Below, piece after piece: positions 23,596 through 34,555 of a stretch of 64,000 nt of DNA. Source of the DNA: Aspidapion aeneum (lineage: Eukaryota; Arthropoda; Insecta; Coleoptera; Brentidae); NCBI GenBank assembly GCA_963576565.1, contig OY755044.1, forward strand, positions 95,928,752-95,992,751, read 5' to 3'. The notes beneath the pieces are model-generated. The model searched no databases. It saw only the letters and a program-made list of their open reading frames with translations, and was not told where the DNA came from. Numbering within the stretch: the stretch's first letter is position 1; each line of letters starts with the position of its first letter. A program made the translations under genes and the position numbers.

Positions 23596-23731
23596 CCCTG
23601 TTTCCACCAATGTATGCCCACCCCGATTCAAAAAACGCATCAAGTGAAGCTGCATTTAAAACCGGTGCAAATCAATGGCCCATCACGTGCGTTTTTTTAA
23701 TCGGGGTGGGCATGCATTGGTGCAAACAGGG
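23596..23731. mobile_element. MITE with CCCTGTTTCCACCAATG ends
   Basis: Inverted ends CCCTGTTTCCACC and GGTGCAAACAGGG plus inner ATGCCCACCCCGATT arms, flanked by TA. Copy B of the host element lacks it at the matching position. A second copy is at 61185-61320. Confidence 0.8.
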
Positions 23732-23937
23732 TATAATTATAGCAAGCACGGAACAGGTATAAACACTAGGTACAAGACGACAAATATACAAAAATATACA
23801 AAATTTCCTGGCAAAAGACGAAATTACGCTATAAACAGCGTTTGACTGCTGATTCCTAGGAAAACTGTGACGTAGCTCTAACGTCACGGCAGTTATGAGA
23901 CCGAGTTACCAGACAACCGGTTTATTTAAAGACCGTG

Positions 23938-24160
23938 CCTGATGCCAACACACACAGAGACATGTTTGTGTATTTCCCTAGTTTTAAAAATGGCTTCAAG
24001 TAGTGATGAAGAGTTCTATCTTTTAGCAGTGGCGTACGCATATTTAAAAAAAAAATACATTTTACAATTTCAAGAAATTTCGGGAGACAAGATTGAGCAA
24101 CTTTTTGTTGCGCGCGCGTGCAAATTTCCCCACAGATGTGCGTACATGAATGCGCGTTGA
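23938..24160 (+). pseudogene. PIF/Harbinger-like transposase N-terminus, right (inverted) copy
   Basis: MASSSDEEFYLLAVAYAYLK starts at about 23990 in the same context as the left copy, in inverse orientation. The two copies flank element A. The homology ends around 24050. Confidence 0.45.
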
Positions 24161-24935
24161 GAAACGCGTGGAGATGCACGCGGACATCTCTCTGTGTCTG
24201 TGGCCGGCTTTAGAGCATAAATACGTGAAGCATTCATAGCTTGCTTTGGAAACAATGGCAAATTTAAATTCGCAAACGCTAATTTTCATGTGCGCATGCG
24301 TGTGTTTTGTCAAGTAGACACACACAGCTGACGCCATGTTTGTTGTTTGTTTACATTTTACGGTGTTTTGAGTTTGTCGTGTCAAATTATTTTTTTCTAT
24401 GAAAAATAGGAAATACTTTACATAAAACGGTTTGTGGAAAAAAATCCGGGAGAAATAAGGGAGTGCCATTTCATAGGTAAAGTACTTGTATTTTTCTTTA
24501 TAATTTGTTAATAAAGTTAGGAGTGGTTTATAGATGCCATTCACAGTGCGACCCTATAAAATTTAGGTTTTTTGAGAAAGCCACCCAAATTTTTTTTTAG
24601 TTCTACTAATGGACTCAAATTATCATTAAAAATCACTGCTAGCCTAAATCGCAGCTAATCCTTCTTAAGAGATTTTTGAGATTAACATTTTTTAAATGTT
24701 TTTTATTAACAGTCCTTTAAAAAATATTAAATTCATAAATTGTGTACTGGCTATGAGGGTCATATCTGGTAAAACCATCAAATAAGAAAAAATAAATCCG
24801 ACCCACTAAAATATTTAATAAATCTTTGGCCGTTTCTTACCTCTAAGGTAACGGCATCATAAAAATGAATGTTCTGTTACCAGTGTTTTTTTTGTTTATT
24901 TCTGCGATGTATGTTTTTAGGTTTCGTGATTTAAA

Positions 24936-25341
24936 ATGAGTGCCCATCCGAAAAATCGTTGCTATCAGGAAGAAAATCGAAGAAAGGTTTGTGCAGGGTT
25001 TGATTCAAAAATTAATTTTGGGAAAAAGAACCTGGATACAAAATTTAGTGGCCTTGGAAAAACTTATTTGTGAGTTTTTAAACCCAAATTATAGTATTTC
25101 AGATGATAAGTATCCAATAGCAATATGTGCAGACTGTCGCATTATTCTAAAAAAGAAAAAGAAAAGAAACTTTAAAAAACTACCAATAATGCCTGACTTG
25201 CACAAGACTTTAATATTCGATCTACAGAACTCTTGCCTTCATTCAAGAAATTCATTCACCATTTTACTTGCAACCGCATACACTACTGGCCGTAGGCGTT
25301 TTTCCTCAGACGTGTCTAAACTTAAAGAAGTTTCTTTGTAA
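24936..25341 (+). pseudogene. N-terminal part of element L protein, left arm (frameshifted)
   Basis: The ATG at 24936 gives MSAHPKNRCYQEENRRKV, then a one-base shift moves the frame to QKLILGKRTWIQNLVALEKL and LICEFLNPNYSISDD. The other arm is intact over this shift. Beyond the arm it continues with YPIAICADCRIIL and a lysine-rich run, then LPIMPDLHK; CADC resembles half of a zinc-binding site. It stops at 25341. I place it tentatively with Chapaev-type transposase N-termini. Confidence 0.5.
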
Positions 25342-25473
25342 TATTTTAATAAAATACGAGAACTTCGGGACTTTCTGTATTGACTTGGAAATTACTTTTT
25401 ACCTGCTGATGTCCTTATGAAATTAGTAATTTTATCCATTTGTCTACCAGAAAAGACAGCATTAATTTGGAAG

Positions 25474-25674
25474 TTATTCAAACGGCAGAAAAAAATAATT
25501 ACTATCAGCTGAAATACTATAATTTGGGTTTAAAAACTCACAAATAAGTTTTTCCAAGACCACTAAATTTTGTATCCAGGTTCTTTTTCCCAAAACTAAT
25601 TTTTGAACAACATCCTGCAAAACCTTTCTTCGATTTTCTTCGTGATAGCAACGATTTTTCAGACGGGCACTCAT
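25474..25674 (-). pseudogene. N-terminal part of element L protein, right arm
   Basis: MSARLKNRCYHEENRRKVLQ through CEFLNPNYSIS is the inverted counterpart of the left-arm start and is unbroken. It ends where the inverted homology ends. The same reading frame kept in both arms suggests the arms were duplicated recently or protected. Confidence 0.5.
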
Positions 25675-26299
25675 TTTTAATCACTATAAAAAAATCCGAA
25701 ACTTATAATAGTATAACGAAAACTAAAAATATACATCGCAGAAATAAACAAAAAAAATACTGATAAGAGAGAATTCATTTTGATGATGCCGTTACCTTAG
25801 AGGTAAGCGACGACCAGTGAGTGGGATATTTTTTCTCTTATTTGATGGTTTCAGCCGATATTTTTTTTTAAACTTAACAAAAAACATTTAAAAAATGTTA
25901 ATCTCAAAAATCTCTTAAGAAGGATCAGCTGCGATTTAGGTGAGCAGTGGCTCTTAATAAGAAACTAAAAAAAAAATTAGGTGGCCTTCTCAAAAAAACC
26001 TACATTTTATAAGGTGGCACTGTGCATTAAACACTCTTCATGGTGTCCACAATAAATCTGCACAAGGAATTTTAGAAAAACTACAATTTTAATCCACAAT
26101 TTGATAAATGTTCACCCAATCAACTAGCTTTTAGAAACAAAATGATAGACATAACCCTAAATTTTTGACAATTGTCAAATAATGTAGTGACGTAACGTAG
26201 TATGTTCCAAAACCACGAAAACTGACGCATGCGCAGTAACCGAAATACTGTCTACCCGAAAAAGGAACATTAAGAATTAACAAACGTGGAATTTCCTAC

Positions 26300-26958
26300 C
26301 CGTGAATTTAAAAATCACACAAGTTTCGTGGCTAATCGGGCAAAAAGGAGTTTTTGTTTCTCTCATATTTTTCCGTGGGTAGCCTGAAAGCTTAACCTCA
26401 CGGGGGTCCAAGATCTAATGGACACTTAATAAGTGTAGACGGGTTTATCTCTAATCATATGAAAATAGTGAGAAAATTTCACGTTTGTTGGTATTATTTG
26501 GCTTAAAAATTCCGTTGATTCACTGTCTTGATGACGGGTAAAAATGCAATATGCGTTGATCCGGTCTGAAAGACAAAGAGCTGTCGTAGGTCACGGTCTA
26601 TAGTTTGTTTTCTTTCATTTGTATTCGATCTTTTCATTGATCGATATTGTATAGCAGTTTTTCGCCTGCTTTTGTGTTTTGTTTCTCTCGTATCTCGGTA
26701 GATGGCGCTTCTTGCGATAGTTTTCTCACTATTTACATTTGATTAGAGACAAAACCGTCTAATTAACTTCGCAAGATTTGTCACATTGACCAGCAGTGTT
26801 CTGAGGAGTCCCATAAGGACGAAACAGTTAACTGTCAACACTTATTAGGTGTCCATTAGATCTTGGACCCCCGTGAGGTTAAGCTTTCAGGCTACCCATA
26901 AAAAAATATGAGAGAAACAAAAACTCCTTGTTGCCCGATCAGCCACGAAACTTGTTTG
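26300..26958. mobile_element. Inverted-arm element D, copy 2
   Basis: Arms at 26300-26455 and 26800-26958 (GTTTCGTGGCTAATCGGGC, AAGCTTAACCTCACGGGGG, GATCTAATGGACAC) are inverted. ATTAAGAATTAA occurs just outside both. The middle differs from copy 1. No coding sequence. Confidence 0.7.
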
Positions 26959-27094
26959 ATTATTAAGAATTAAATGGAGGTCCTGGCTTCAAGCATCGCG
27001 TGTGAGAATCCATAGGTATGCCTCATATTTATTCTCTAACGTATTTGACGTCAACTAATATCGTTTTCGATCAAGACTGCTCTCGACAGCTCAG

Positions 27095-27165
27095 AAATCT
27101 CTCTGGAGCAGATCTCTAATTTCTGTGGGAGCAACTGCAAACTGATCCCTCATTGATCCAAATCC
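27095..27165. repeat. Short dispersed repeat N, copy 1
   Basis: GTGGGAGCAACTGCAAACTG and GATCCAAATCC recur inverted at 54425-54495 in a gene 1 intron. Unidentified family. Confidence 0.55.
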
Positions 27166-27754
27166 TAAATAGGGCGCTTTCAGTGGGATCTCTAGTCGAA
27201 CGCGCTTTTACCAAAACTCTTAAAATTTTTGGTTCTATTTTTTTAAACATTTTTAAACGAGCAAAACAATAAATTTTAAGAATTGTGATAACGTTTACGC
27301 CGGTTCTACTACGTTATACCTCGCTCGTCAAAACGCCCTATATAACGATTTTTTTGTATGAAAATGAGTCTTTGGACTATTTTTAGTCGACTTGGATACG
27401 GGAAATTAAAAAAAAAAGTATGGTTTTTTTTTAAATAATTTTTTAAAAAACGTTGCATAGTGATTTTCTTTAACTTGTTTTGGTTGAAAAAAATCAATTT
27501 CTATCACTGCATCGTCAAATTTTCGACATAAATTTATAAATTAGCTTAGGATTAATAATTTAACAATTTTAAATTAATTACATACCTAGTTTTTCGTGTT
27601 TTTTCGCGGTTTTTTCACATAATTTTGAAAATTTGTACAGTTGACCTTCCCACAGATGTTTTGACACATTGATAGAAAGTTTTTGCTTGGCCGTCACTTT
27701 CCAGGTCATTCGGCCATATCTTATTTCCCAATTGGATTTGCTTACGCTGACTTA

Positions 27755-27886
27755 CCCTCAGATGCACCGTAAGCACTGAAGCGCGATCATGGATTTAATC
27801 GCGATTAAGTCCTTGTTGCTCACATACAAAACAACAAAGATGGAGAATGGATTAGCAAAGCCTTGTTACAGTGCATCTGAGGGTTA
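27755..27886. mobile_element. Small MITE with ACCCTCAGATGCAC ends
   Basis: TTACCCTCAGATGCACCGTAA is matched, inverted, by TTACAGTGCATCTGAGGGT. About 130 bp; no coding sequence. Confidence 0.65.
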
Positions 27887-27959
27887 AAGGCACAAATTAT
27901 AGGAAATTATTTATTTAGAACTATTCACCAAGAATCGGCGCAGCCGATTCTTGCTTATT

Positions 27960-28200
27960 GCTTGAGCGGTACGGTTCGGCTCGGTTCCGTTCAGTCCGGT
28001 TCGGTTCGGTTTGGTTTGGTTCCGTTCGTTTTGGTTTAGTTCGGTTTGGATTGGTTCAGTTTGATTCAGTTAAGTTCCGTTCGGTTTGGTTTTAGGTTAG
28101 GTTTGTTGGGTCTTAAAGTAATTCAGCAGGACTCCTGCTGAATTACTTTAAGACACAACCAACCTAATCTAAGATCGACCCGAACCAAACCGAACTGCTG
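27960..28200. repeat. Degenerate CGGTT repeat around a perfect palindrome
   Basis: Decayed GGTTCGGTT runs on the left become AACCGAACC-type runs on the right of a 45-bp palindrome: arms 28110-28131 and 28133-28154 are exact reverse complements around one base (GTCTTAAAGTAATTCAGC outer part). Confidence 0.8.
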
Positions 28201-28859
28201 AATTTCTGTAAATCATCATTATCATAATTGTTTCTGCATCATTTTTTTCATTATAAATGCTCAATAGACGATTTTGGACGATTTTACCGAGTCAAAAATG
28301 CGCGACAAATTAAAATGTTGGAGCAAGATGTCAGGTCGAACGTTAGATTTCAAAAATATGGTGTAACTATTTTTCTACGCGCAAAGACATTTCTAAAAAA
28401 CTTTTTATCGCCTCTTGCCAGACAGTTGGTTACCTTATTTTTAGCTAAATTACCATTTATTTAAAGGTTTGCGATTGTGAGCCGTCCTTCTCTTTCTCGA
28501 AATAACAAACGTCAAATAAATTCTTTCTATAGCAATTTGTATGAGCTTTTACTAACTTTTTAATTTTGAAATTTCTAAAAAAAATGCGAAAAATCCGCAT
28601 TTTTTTTTCTTGAAAACAGTATAAAACGACCTCAACTTATCATTAAAAAAAGAAACACCCATTTTCAAGCATCGAGGTAAAACGTAGTAGACCCTTTACG
28701 CCCAGCAAATACTTCAATTTCTTGTTTCAACAACAAGAAATCCCATAAATATTTTTCTTCATATTCAGAACTTGACCTAGGCGATAAAAAAATTTTCAAC
28801 GCCATTATTTTGGGCTTTCTCAGAGGTTTTCTATTTATTTTGTTCCACAACCAAGCCAA

Positions 28860-29029
28860 AATACAAAATAAATTAGGGTTATATTTATTGTTTTGATCTA
28901 AACCCGTTGATCCGTCTCAGGACTGAGAGCAAGCGCAAGCGAAATCGATCCGCGCTAGGTTTAAGAGCAAGTGTTTTACTTACAAAGATATCTCAGCGGA
29001 AGCGACGCAATGCTTAAATCGAACAAACC
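28860..29029. other. No gene recognised
   Basis: Mixed sequence between repeats. A 64-residue minus frame (28665-28859) has no recognisable motif. Confidence 0.3.
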
Positions 29030-29470
29030 TACTATACTATAGTAGTGTGAGCTATGGTGATCCTAATTTTTTCGAGAAAAAAAAAGTTTCTCCGATTTCA
29101 AAAATTTTATTGTTATTGTAATATCTTTGCGTTTCAGATGATTTTGAAACTTTTTAGTTTATTTAAAAAAAGGGTGGGGGTAAATTTCAAAAATTAGTGT
29201 TTAAGTGGAATATGGCGTGTGTGATATCAAACGAAAGGTAATTGAGTCTGGAGTTAAACAAAACACATTTTAGTTTAAAAACAGGGTGGGGGTAAATTTT
29301 AAAAATTAGAGTTTAAGTCAAAACATGGCTTGTGTGATATCAACCGAAAGGTAATTGAGTCTGGAGTTCAATAAAATATATTTAAGTTTTTAGTTATATT
29401 AGCTCACACGTACACTATAACTATAGAGGTGATCCGTGACTATAGTCCTAGTGTGAGCTTAGGTGCCCAT
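29030..29470. mobile_element. TIR element G, copy 1, with internal tandem units
   Basis: Ends contain inverted GTGTGAGCTATGG and CTAGTGTGAGCTTAGG-type sequences. The inside has two tandem units of about 115 bp with GTGTGATATCAAACGAAAGG. Other copies: 33.3 and 60.2 kb. Confidence 0.65.
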
Positions 29471-29590
29471 AGATTGGCAGAGTATTTAGACATACGTCAA
29501 TGAAAATTTTAGAAAAAAAAAACTGAAACATGTTATCATCATCGTCAAAATTTTTTTTTGTTAATTTTAATTGACGTGTTTCAAACAGTA

Positions 29591-30316
29591 CCCAGGTAGC
29601 AAGGGGTCATCAAATGACGTCTTGTTTCCGTCGAAAAGTGGTCATTTGGATGACCAACAGGTCATCTACCAAAAAATGTTGCCAATAAGGCGTCAGTTAC
29701 TTGACGTCTTTTCGCAGTGTAGTTTTTGACGTCTGAAAAACGTCATATATTGGTCACTACCCACATTGCACACTTTGTCCAAGGGACATACACTCATACC
29801 TACATAGATGGTGCCCCAGTCAGTACTTGACCGGATTTATACGGAATGTGGGGGTACGTATGTAAAATAAATTAAATATTAAATCAAGACAAACTTCGAG
29901 ACTTCTTTCGCTTCAAGGTGGAGATGTGTAAGTCTAGGTATAGGTCTATTTTGATCTGTACCTCACAGACGAACACCGCTGTACCTGTTCCAGTACCTCC
30001 AAGGTCTAGGTCACAGAAGAGTCACTTTCTGTGTCTAAGTTTCCTGCAGTGTTCTCAACTGCAGGGAATATTTCATATATTCAGACGAGTTTTAAAAAAG
30101 TCATAAATAGGGTTGTGTCTGTGTGTGTGTCTGATGTTCTGATTTGGTCCCAAATACGTCATATTGCTGACGTCTTTAAAATGTCTAAAAATGATCATTT
30201 TGGGTGTGTCTTTTGAACATCATTTTAAGGTCATTTACACGTCAGGTTCGAGACGTCAATGGTCATTAAAAATTACCTGTTTTTGACGTTTAAAAAACGT
30301 GACCTTGCTACCTGGG
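29591..30316. mobile_element. TA-flanked TGACGT-rich element, copy 2
   Basis: Termini CCCAGGTAGCAAGG and CCTTGCTACCTGGG, flanked by TA on both sides. Aligns end to end with the 9.2-kb copy, with a few short indels. The terminal arrays of ACGTC and GGTCATT words are kept. Confidence 0.82.
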
Positions 30317-30739
30317 TAGCGGTCCCAGTGGGGGGGGCAGATTCTGGTGTATTACACACGTGAGCAAAAAAATATTATTATATCCCTTTTTAAAAGTCTG
30401 GGACCGCCCCTGGTTTCAAAAAATATTTTGTTGGTTTTCTTTTTTCAGAAACTCGCGAAATCACAATTGAAAAAGTGAAAAAAAGATTTTTCGATATTTT
30501 AACTAACATTGTGTTGATTTTCTTTTTTTTTATAAACTTTCGAATGATTTAGGTAGGTACGGTCGCTCACTTTTTTAATGTTATTTTGAAATTGACTAAA
30601 CTTATCTGGAATGCCCACAATTTCAGATGGCTTTAAAAACTGCTAAAGAAAATCGTTTAAGAAATCATGATACTCATTTTGAACCATGCGGTGTTGTCAA
30701 ACAACACACTGTTTCTTTGGATTTTACAAATGAAGGAAA

Positions 30740-32340
30740 ACTAGGATGACATTAAGAAAGTGAGAGTGTATCACAAGTGGGTCATCTCCTATGAAAAATA
30801 AAGTTGAAACTAAATGGAAGTTTTTTCGGGAGTCCAAGTAAAAAATGTTTGCGTCTGAAGAAAACCCGAAAGCCCATCCGAAAGTTTTTGTTTTTTTTTT
30901 CTAAAAACCGCAAACATGTATAAACTCGCTTGTGAGACCGCTCCATTTAAATTCGCCACCCTGTATACACAAAAAAAGCTTTTGATTGTTAAAAAAAACA
31001 TTTTGTTCAAAAGCTGCGTTCGGTATTTTCATCTCAGACGTGACGGATTTTTGGTCACGTGATTACAGATTAGTCTGAGCAAATTGGAATTAACGAACGA
31101 TCCAGATCAAATTTAACCTACATATTGCAACTCACGCCCAGCTATAATTTTGACAAAATTTTCCTGTGATGTCGGAAATTTATATAATTTGTTGTCTTCA
31201 AAATCAAATAATTCTATTTCAATCTTTTTACATAAAAATAGTAGTTTACCTAACTAGTGCGGAAAGTGCCTCTTTTCCGCACGCGATTGCAGATGGCCAA
31301 ACGACGCGATAGCGGAGTTTGGCCAGCAATCAAGTGCGGAAAAGACACTTTACGCACGAGTTAGGTACACTATTTTTTCTATAAGGTGAGGAAAAAACTA
31401 AAAATTAATCAGAAAATTATTTATATTCAAAACGTTTTAATCAAATCAATTATTATTATTCACATTCTAGCGGCTTCTAGAACTTACTGGGGTAGATCTT
31501 CGTCCGAAGAATCCATTGAAAATGTGATTTTTTTGTTTGAAAAATTCAAAAGACGCTTGTATCTGCAAAATTGGCTTTGTTTTGACAGTTTGTTTGTACT
31601 TTGTTGCTATGGTGATTTAAGATGCCAAATCTAAAACCACTAGTGTTCATTGTTGTTTGACATTGACAATGACGATATTTATACCGGGGAGGTTTAAAAC
31701 TTATAATTTGAACCTATTTTACTGAAAACTTTATTTTATCGAAAATATTGAAAATATAGCAGAATTTTAGTCAATTTGAATATTTTTAGGATATTTCGTG
31801 TGCTAGGAAAGATACAAATGTATTTTGAACGGTCTAAATGTTATAGAACACCTCAAAATCGTAACAAATTTACTTTTCCACACTAGTGCGGAAAAGTGGC
31901 ACTTTCCACACTAAAATGCTTGCGGAAAAGTGGATTTTTCCGCACGCTTATAGAAAAAATTATTTTTGTAAACAAAACAAATACACAACATACGTCACAA
32001 TCTCAGATTAATCTGTTTCGTCGAGAAAATGTACGGAGCAACCAGATTTACGTCCGACTAGTCTGAGCAGAATTACCGAACGATTCAGATCTACCTCCCC
32101 TAGATCTAGATGGAATTAACGAACGATTTCGATCAAAAAGATTAATCCGACGTAAATACCGAACGCAGCTAAAGTTCATCTTTGTTTAGTTGCGCGGTGT
32201 GCCGAGATTATTCCAAAAAAAATTATGATCACGTTACCTATCAGAAAGCGACTGTGACATGCAATAAAATATGTTTTACCCTACCCCTAGTTAGTAAAAC
32301 ATATGTTTACAAAATAAAAAATTGCACTCGCAATTTTAAA
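30740..32340. repeat. Dispersed repeat O, copy 1, split by element P
   Basis: 30740-30985 and 32170-32340 align with the continuous copy at 33795-34320 (shared GTGGGTCATCTCCT, AATTATGATCACGTT, ACTGTGACATGCAATAAAAT). Element P lies between the two parts. No coding sequence. Confidence 0.65.
31012..32170. mobile_element. DNA element P with AGCTGCGTTCGGTATTT ends
   Basis: AGCTGCGTTCGGTATTT is matched, inverted, by AAATACCGAACGCAGCT. Subterminal GGAATTAACGAACGAT also appears at both ends. Inside, 31250-31370 and 31890-31955 are hairpins built on AGTGCGGAAA, probably a younger nested MITE. No transposase. Confidence 0.75.
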
Positions 32341-32895
32341 CACTACTACTACTACTACTATGTCGGTTTAGAACGTTTTTCTACGTTGTCCTGACAGTCA
32401 TCTTCCGTCAGGTTTTTTTGACTCATTGATTTTTGGATTGACTGTTGCCATTCCAGTTTAGGACGGCCTCTTTTTCTGCGCCCTATTGGTTGCCATTCTA
32501 GGACCTGCTTTCGTAATCTTCGTCGCTCATCCGTTGTACATACATATCAGTTGCCTTTTAGTGATGTCATCCGTTATGCTTCCCTCGATTCCCATTCTTT
32601 CTTTTATGATCTCATTTCTTATATGATCTGTTCTAGATATTCTCATTGATCTTCTTATTGCATCCATTTCGACACTTTCCATTTTTGCTTTGTATCTTTT
32701 TGCTACGCGACAAGTCTCTATTCCATACAACAGCGTGCTTTTCACCATTGTTTCATATATGTTAAATTTTACATTCTTTTTTATCTCTCTGCTCCATAAA
32801 ATACTGTTAAGACAACCAATAACCTTTTTTGCTTTTACTATTCTTTTTTCCAGTTCTTTACAGTCTGTTCCCAACACAATTGGTTTTAAACATTC
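32341..32895 (-). pseudogene. LINE 3' end (endonuclease-RT type)
   Basis: The minus strand encodes the C-terminal part of an insect endonuclease-reverse transcriptase: KAKKVIGCLNSILWSREIKK, YETMVKSTLLYGIETCRV and MRISRTDHIRNEIIKERMGI. It ends in a TAC-repeat tail shared with the 4.1- and 51.2-kb copies. It is 5'-truncated at a MITE; a small deletion removes part of the terminal domain. Confidence 0.82.
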
Positions 32896-33150
32896 GCCGT
32901 CCCGACAGAACAATGACGCAACTGCAAAATTCTGACATTTTGACTTAATTATGTCATTAGTTCCAAAATTAATCCCCCTATACGGTAAAACTATCTATAT
33001 TTAGTTAATAATCCCACTACTTTCATCCCAATGCATTTTCTTCACTTTATTTAAACGTAATAATAAGAAATTTCATTCCGTTTTTTCGCCTCTCCTGTAA
33101 AAATCATATTTTTGCATTTGCGTCATTGTTTTGCCGGGACAGCGATATGG
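32896..33150. mobile_element. MITE with GTCCCGACAGAACAATGACG ends
   Basis: GTCCCGACAGAACAATGACG on the left is matched by inverted GTCCCGGCAAAACAATGACG on the right, followed in both by CAA and GCAAAA. It abuts the 5' end of the LINE fragment. Confidence 0.65.
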
Positions 33151-33325
33151 TTAGGCGTTTTTTGACCCAAATAACTTATTTTGAGTGAAAATAAATCAGG
33201 TTTTTTTCATGAATCCAATAGCAAAAATGCAAAAGAATAATTGTATAAATTTGTTTGACACATAAATTTTAAACAATATATTTTTATAATTTTTCAAACC
33301 TTTACCTCATTCGAGAGCTTATTAA

Positions 33326-33750
33326 ATACTCTGCCAATATATGGGCCCCCAAGCTCACACTAGGTACTATAGTTATAGTGTACGTGTGAGCTAATATACC
33401 TAAAAACTGATATATATTTTATTCAACTCCACACTAAATTGCGGGGGTGTATTTCAAAAATTAGAGTTTAAGTGAAAATATGGCGTGTGTGATATCAAAC
33501 GAAAGGTAATTAAGTCCGGAGTTCAACAAAATACATTTTAGTTTTTGTTTTTTTTAAGGGTGGGGGTGGATTCAAAAATTCGAGTTTAAGTCAAAACATG
33601 GCTTGTGTAGTATCAAACAAAAGGTAATTTAGTGTGTATAGTTGAATAAAATATATTTCAGTTTCTAGTTATATTAGCTCACACGTACACTATAACTATA
33701 GTACCTAGTGTGAGCTTAGGGGCCCATATATTGGCAGAGTATTTTTTTGT
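33326..33750. mobile_element. TIR element G, copy 2
   Basis: Full inverted ends of about 80 bp: AATACTCTGCCAATATATGG, then AGCTCACACTAGGTACTATA. The inside holds two 115-bp tandem units. The best-preserved termini of the family. Confidence 0.75.
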
Positions 33751-33794
33751 ACATTTTAATTGACGTATTTCAAAATTATATTATTATATCCACT

Positions 33795-34320
33795 GTTTGA
33801 TGACATTAAAAGAGTGGGCGAGTGTACCATAAGTGGGTCATCTCCTTTGAAAAACAAAGTTGAATTTAAATAGACATGTTTCCAGAGGTCTGATTAAAAA
33901 AATTTTGCATCCGAAGAATGTCCGTGAAAAATTTAGTTTTTGTTTTTTTTTATAAAAACTCCAAAGATTTAAAAACTCGATTGTGACAGCGTTCCATTTA
34001 AATTCGTCAACCTGTGTCAACAAAGAAAGGCTTTCCCAAATAAGAATATGTTTTTAATTGTTAAAGAAAAACAAGTTCAAAATTTATCTTAATTTAATAG
34101 CGCTCTGTCCCGAGATTTTTCCAAAAAAATTATGATCACGTTTCCAACCAGAGAGCAACTGTGACATGCAATAAAATGTATTTTACCCCTAATTTAGTTA
34201 TCCATAGATGTTAATTTAAATCATGTTAATATATCCTTAGAATTCACCACACTTCATTTAGGAGTTACTAAAACACACGTTTCCGAAAATAAAAAATCGC
34301 ACTCGCAATTATAAACATAA
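33795..34320. repeat. Dispersed repeat O, copy 2
   Basis: Uninterrupted copy aligned with 30740-32340; it shows the site into which element P inserted. Confidence 0.6.
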
Positions 34321-34555
34321 TTGGTAGCTGTTTGATAAATAGCTTTTAGTTTCCTGGAAGAAGAAAAGTAAAAACCGACTGATTAGGAAATTGCAGGCCA
34401 ACGCGCCGAAGTGATATCGACGCAAGGATATTTTCCATGCGCGAGGCAAGAGAGGAAAAGGTTGGTTCAAAAAAGGGGGTTGGCTAAAACCATAGACATA
34501 TCTAATAGTGTATAGTCCCCTCAAAATGTAAACAAAAAACGCATCCATATATGTA

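Larger units (their letters stand above)
22407..23937. mobile_element. DNA transposon A (1,531 bp, 9-bp target duplication)
   Basis: The terminal repeats start CACGGTCCGTAAATAAACC and continue GGTTGTCTGGTAACTC, inverted at the right. CCTGATGCC (22398-22406 and 23938-23946) is duplicated at the edges. The neighbouring Harbinger-like repeat shows the unoccupied site in its other copy, confirming the 9-bp duplication. It contains two younger MITEs. No transposase is seen. A 9-bp duplication suggests a Mutator-like or Merlin-like element. Copy B is at 56.9 kb. Confidence 0.82.
24542..26024. mobile_element. Inverted element L with CACAGTG ends, Chapaev-like candidate
   Basis: The two halves are long inverted repeats (roughly 550 bp each) starting CACAGTGCGACCCTATAAAA and, inverted, CACAGTGCCACCTTATAAAA. 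CATT is duplicated on both sides (24538-24541, 26025-26028). CAC-type ends with a 4-bp duplication fit the CMC/Chapaev group; the assignment is inference. Each arm carries the start of the same coding sequence. Confidence 0.7.
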
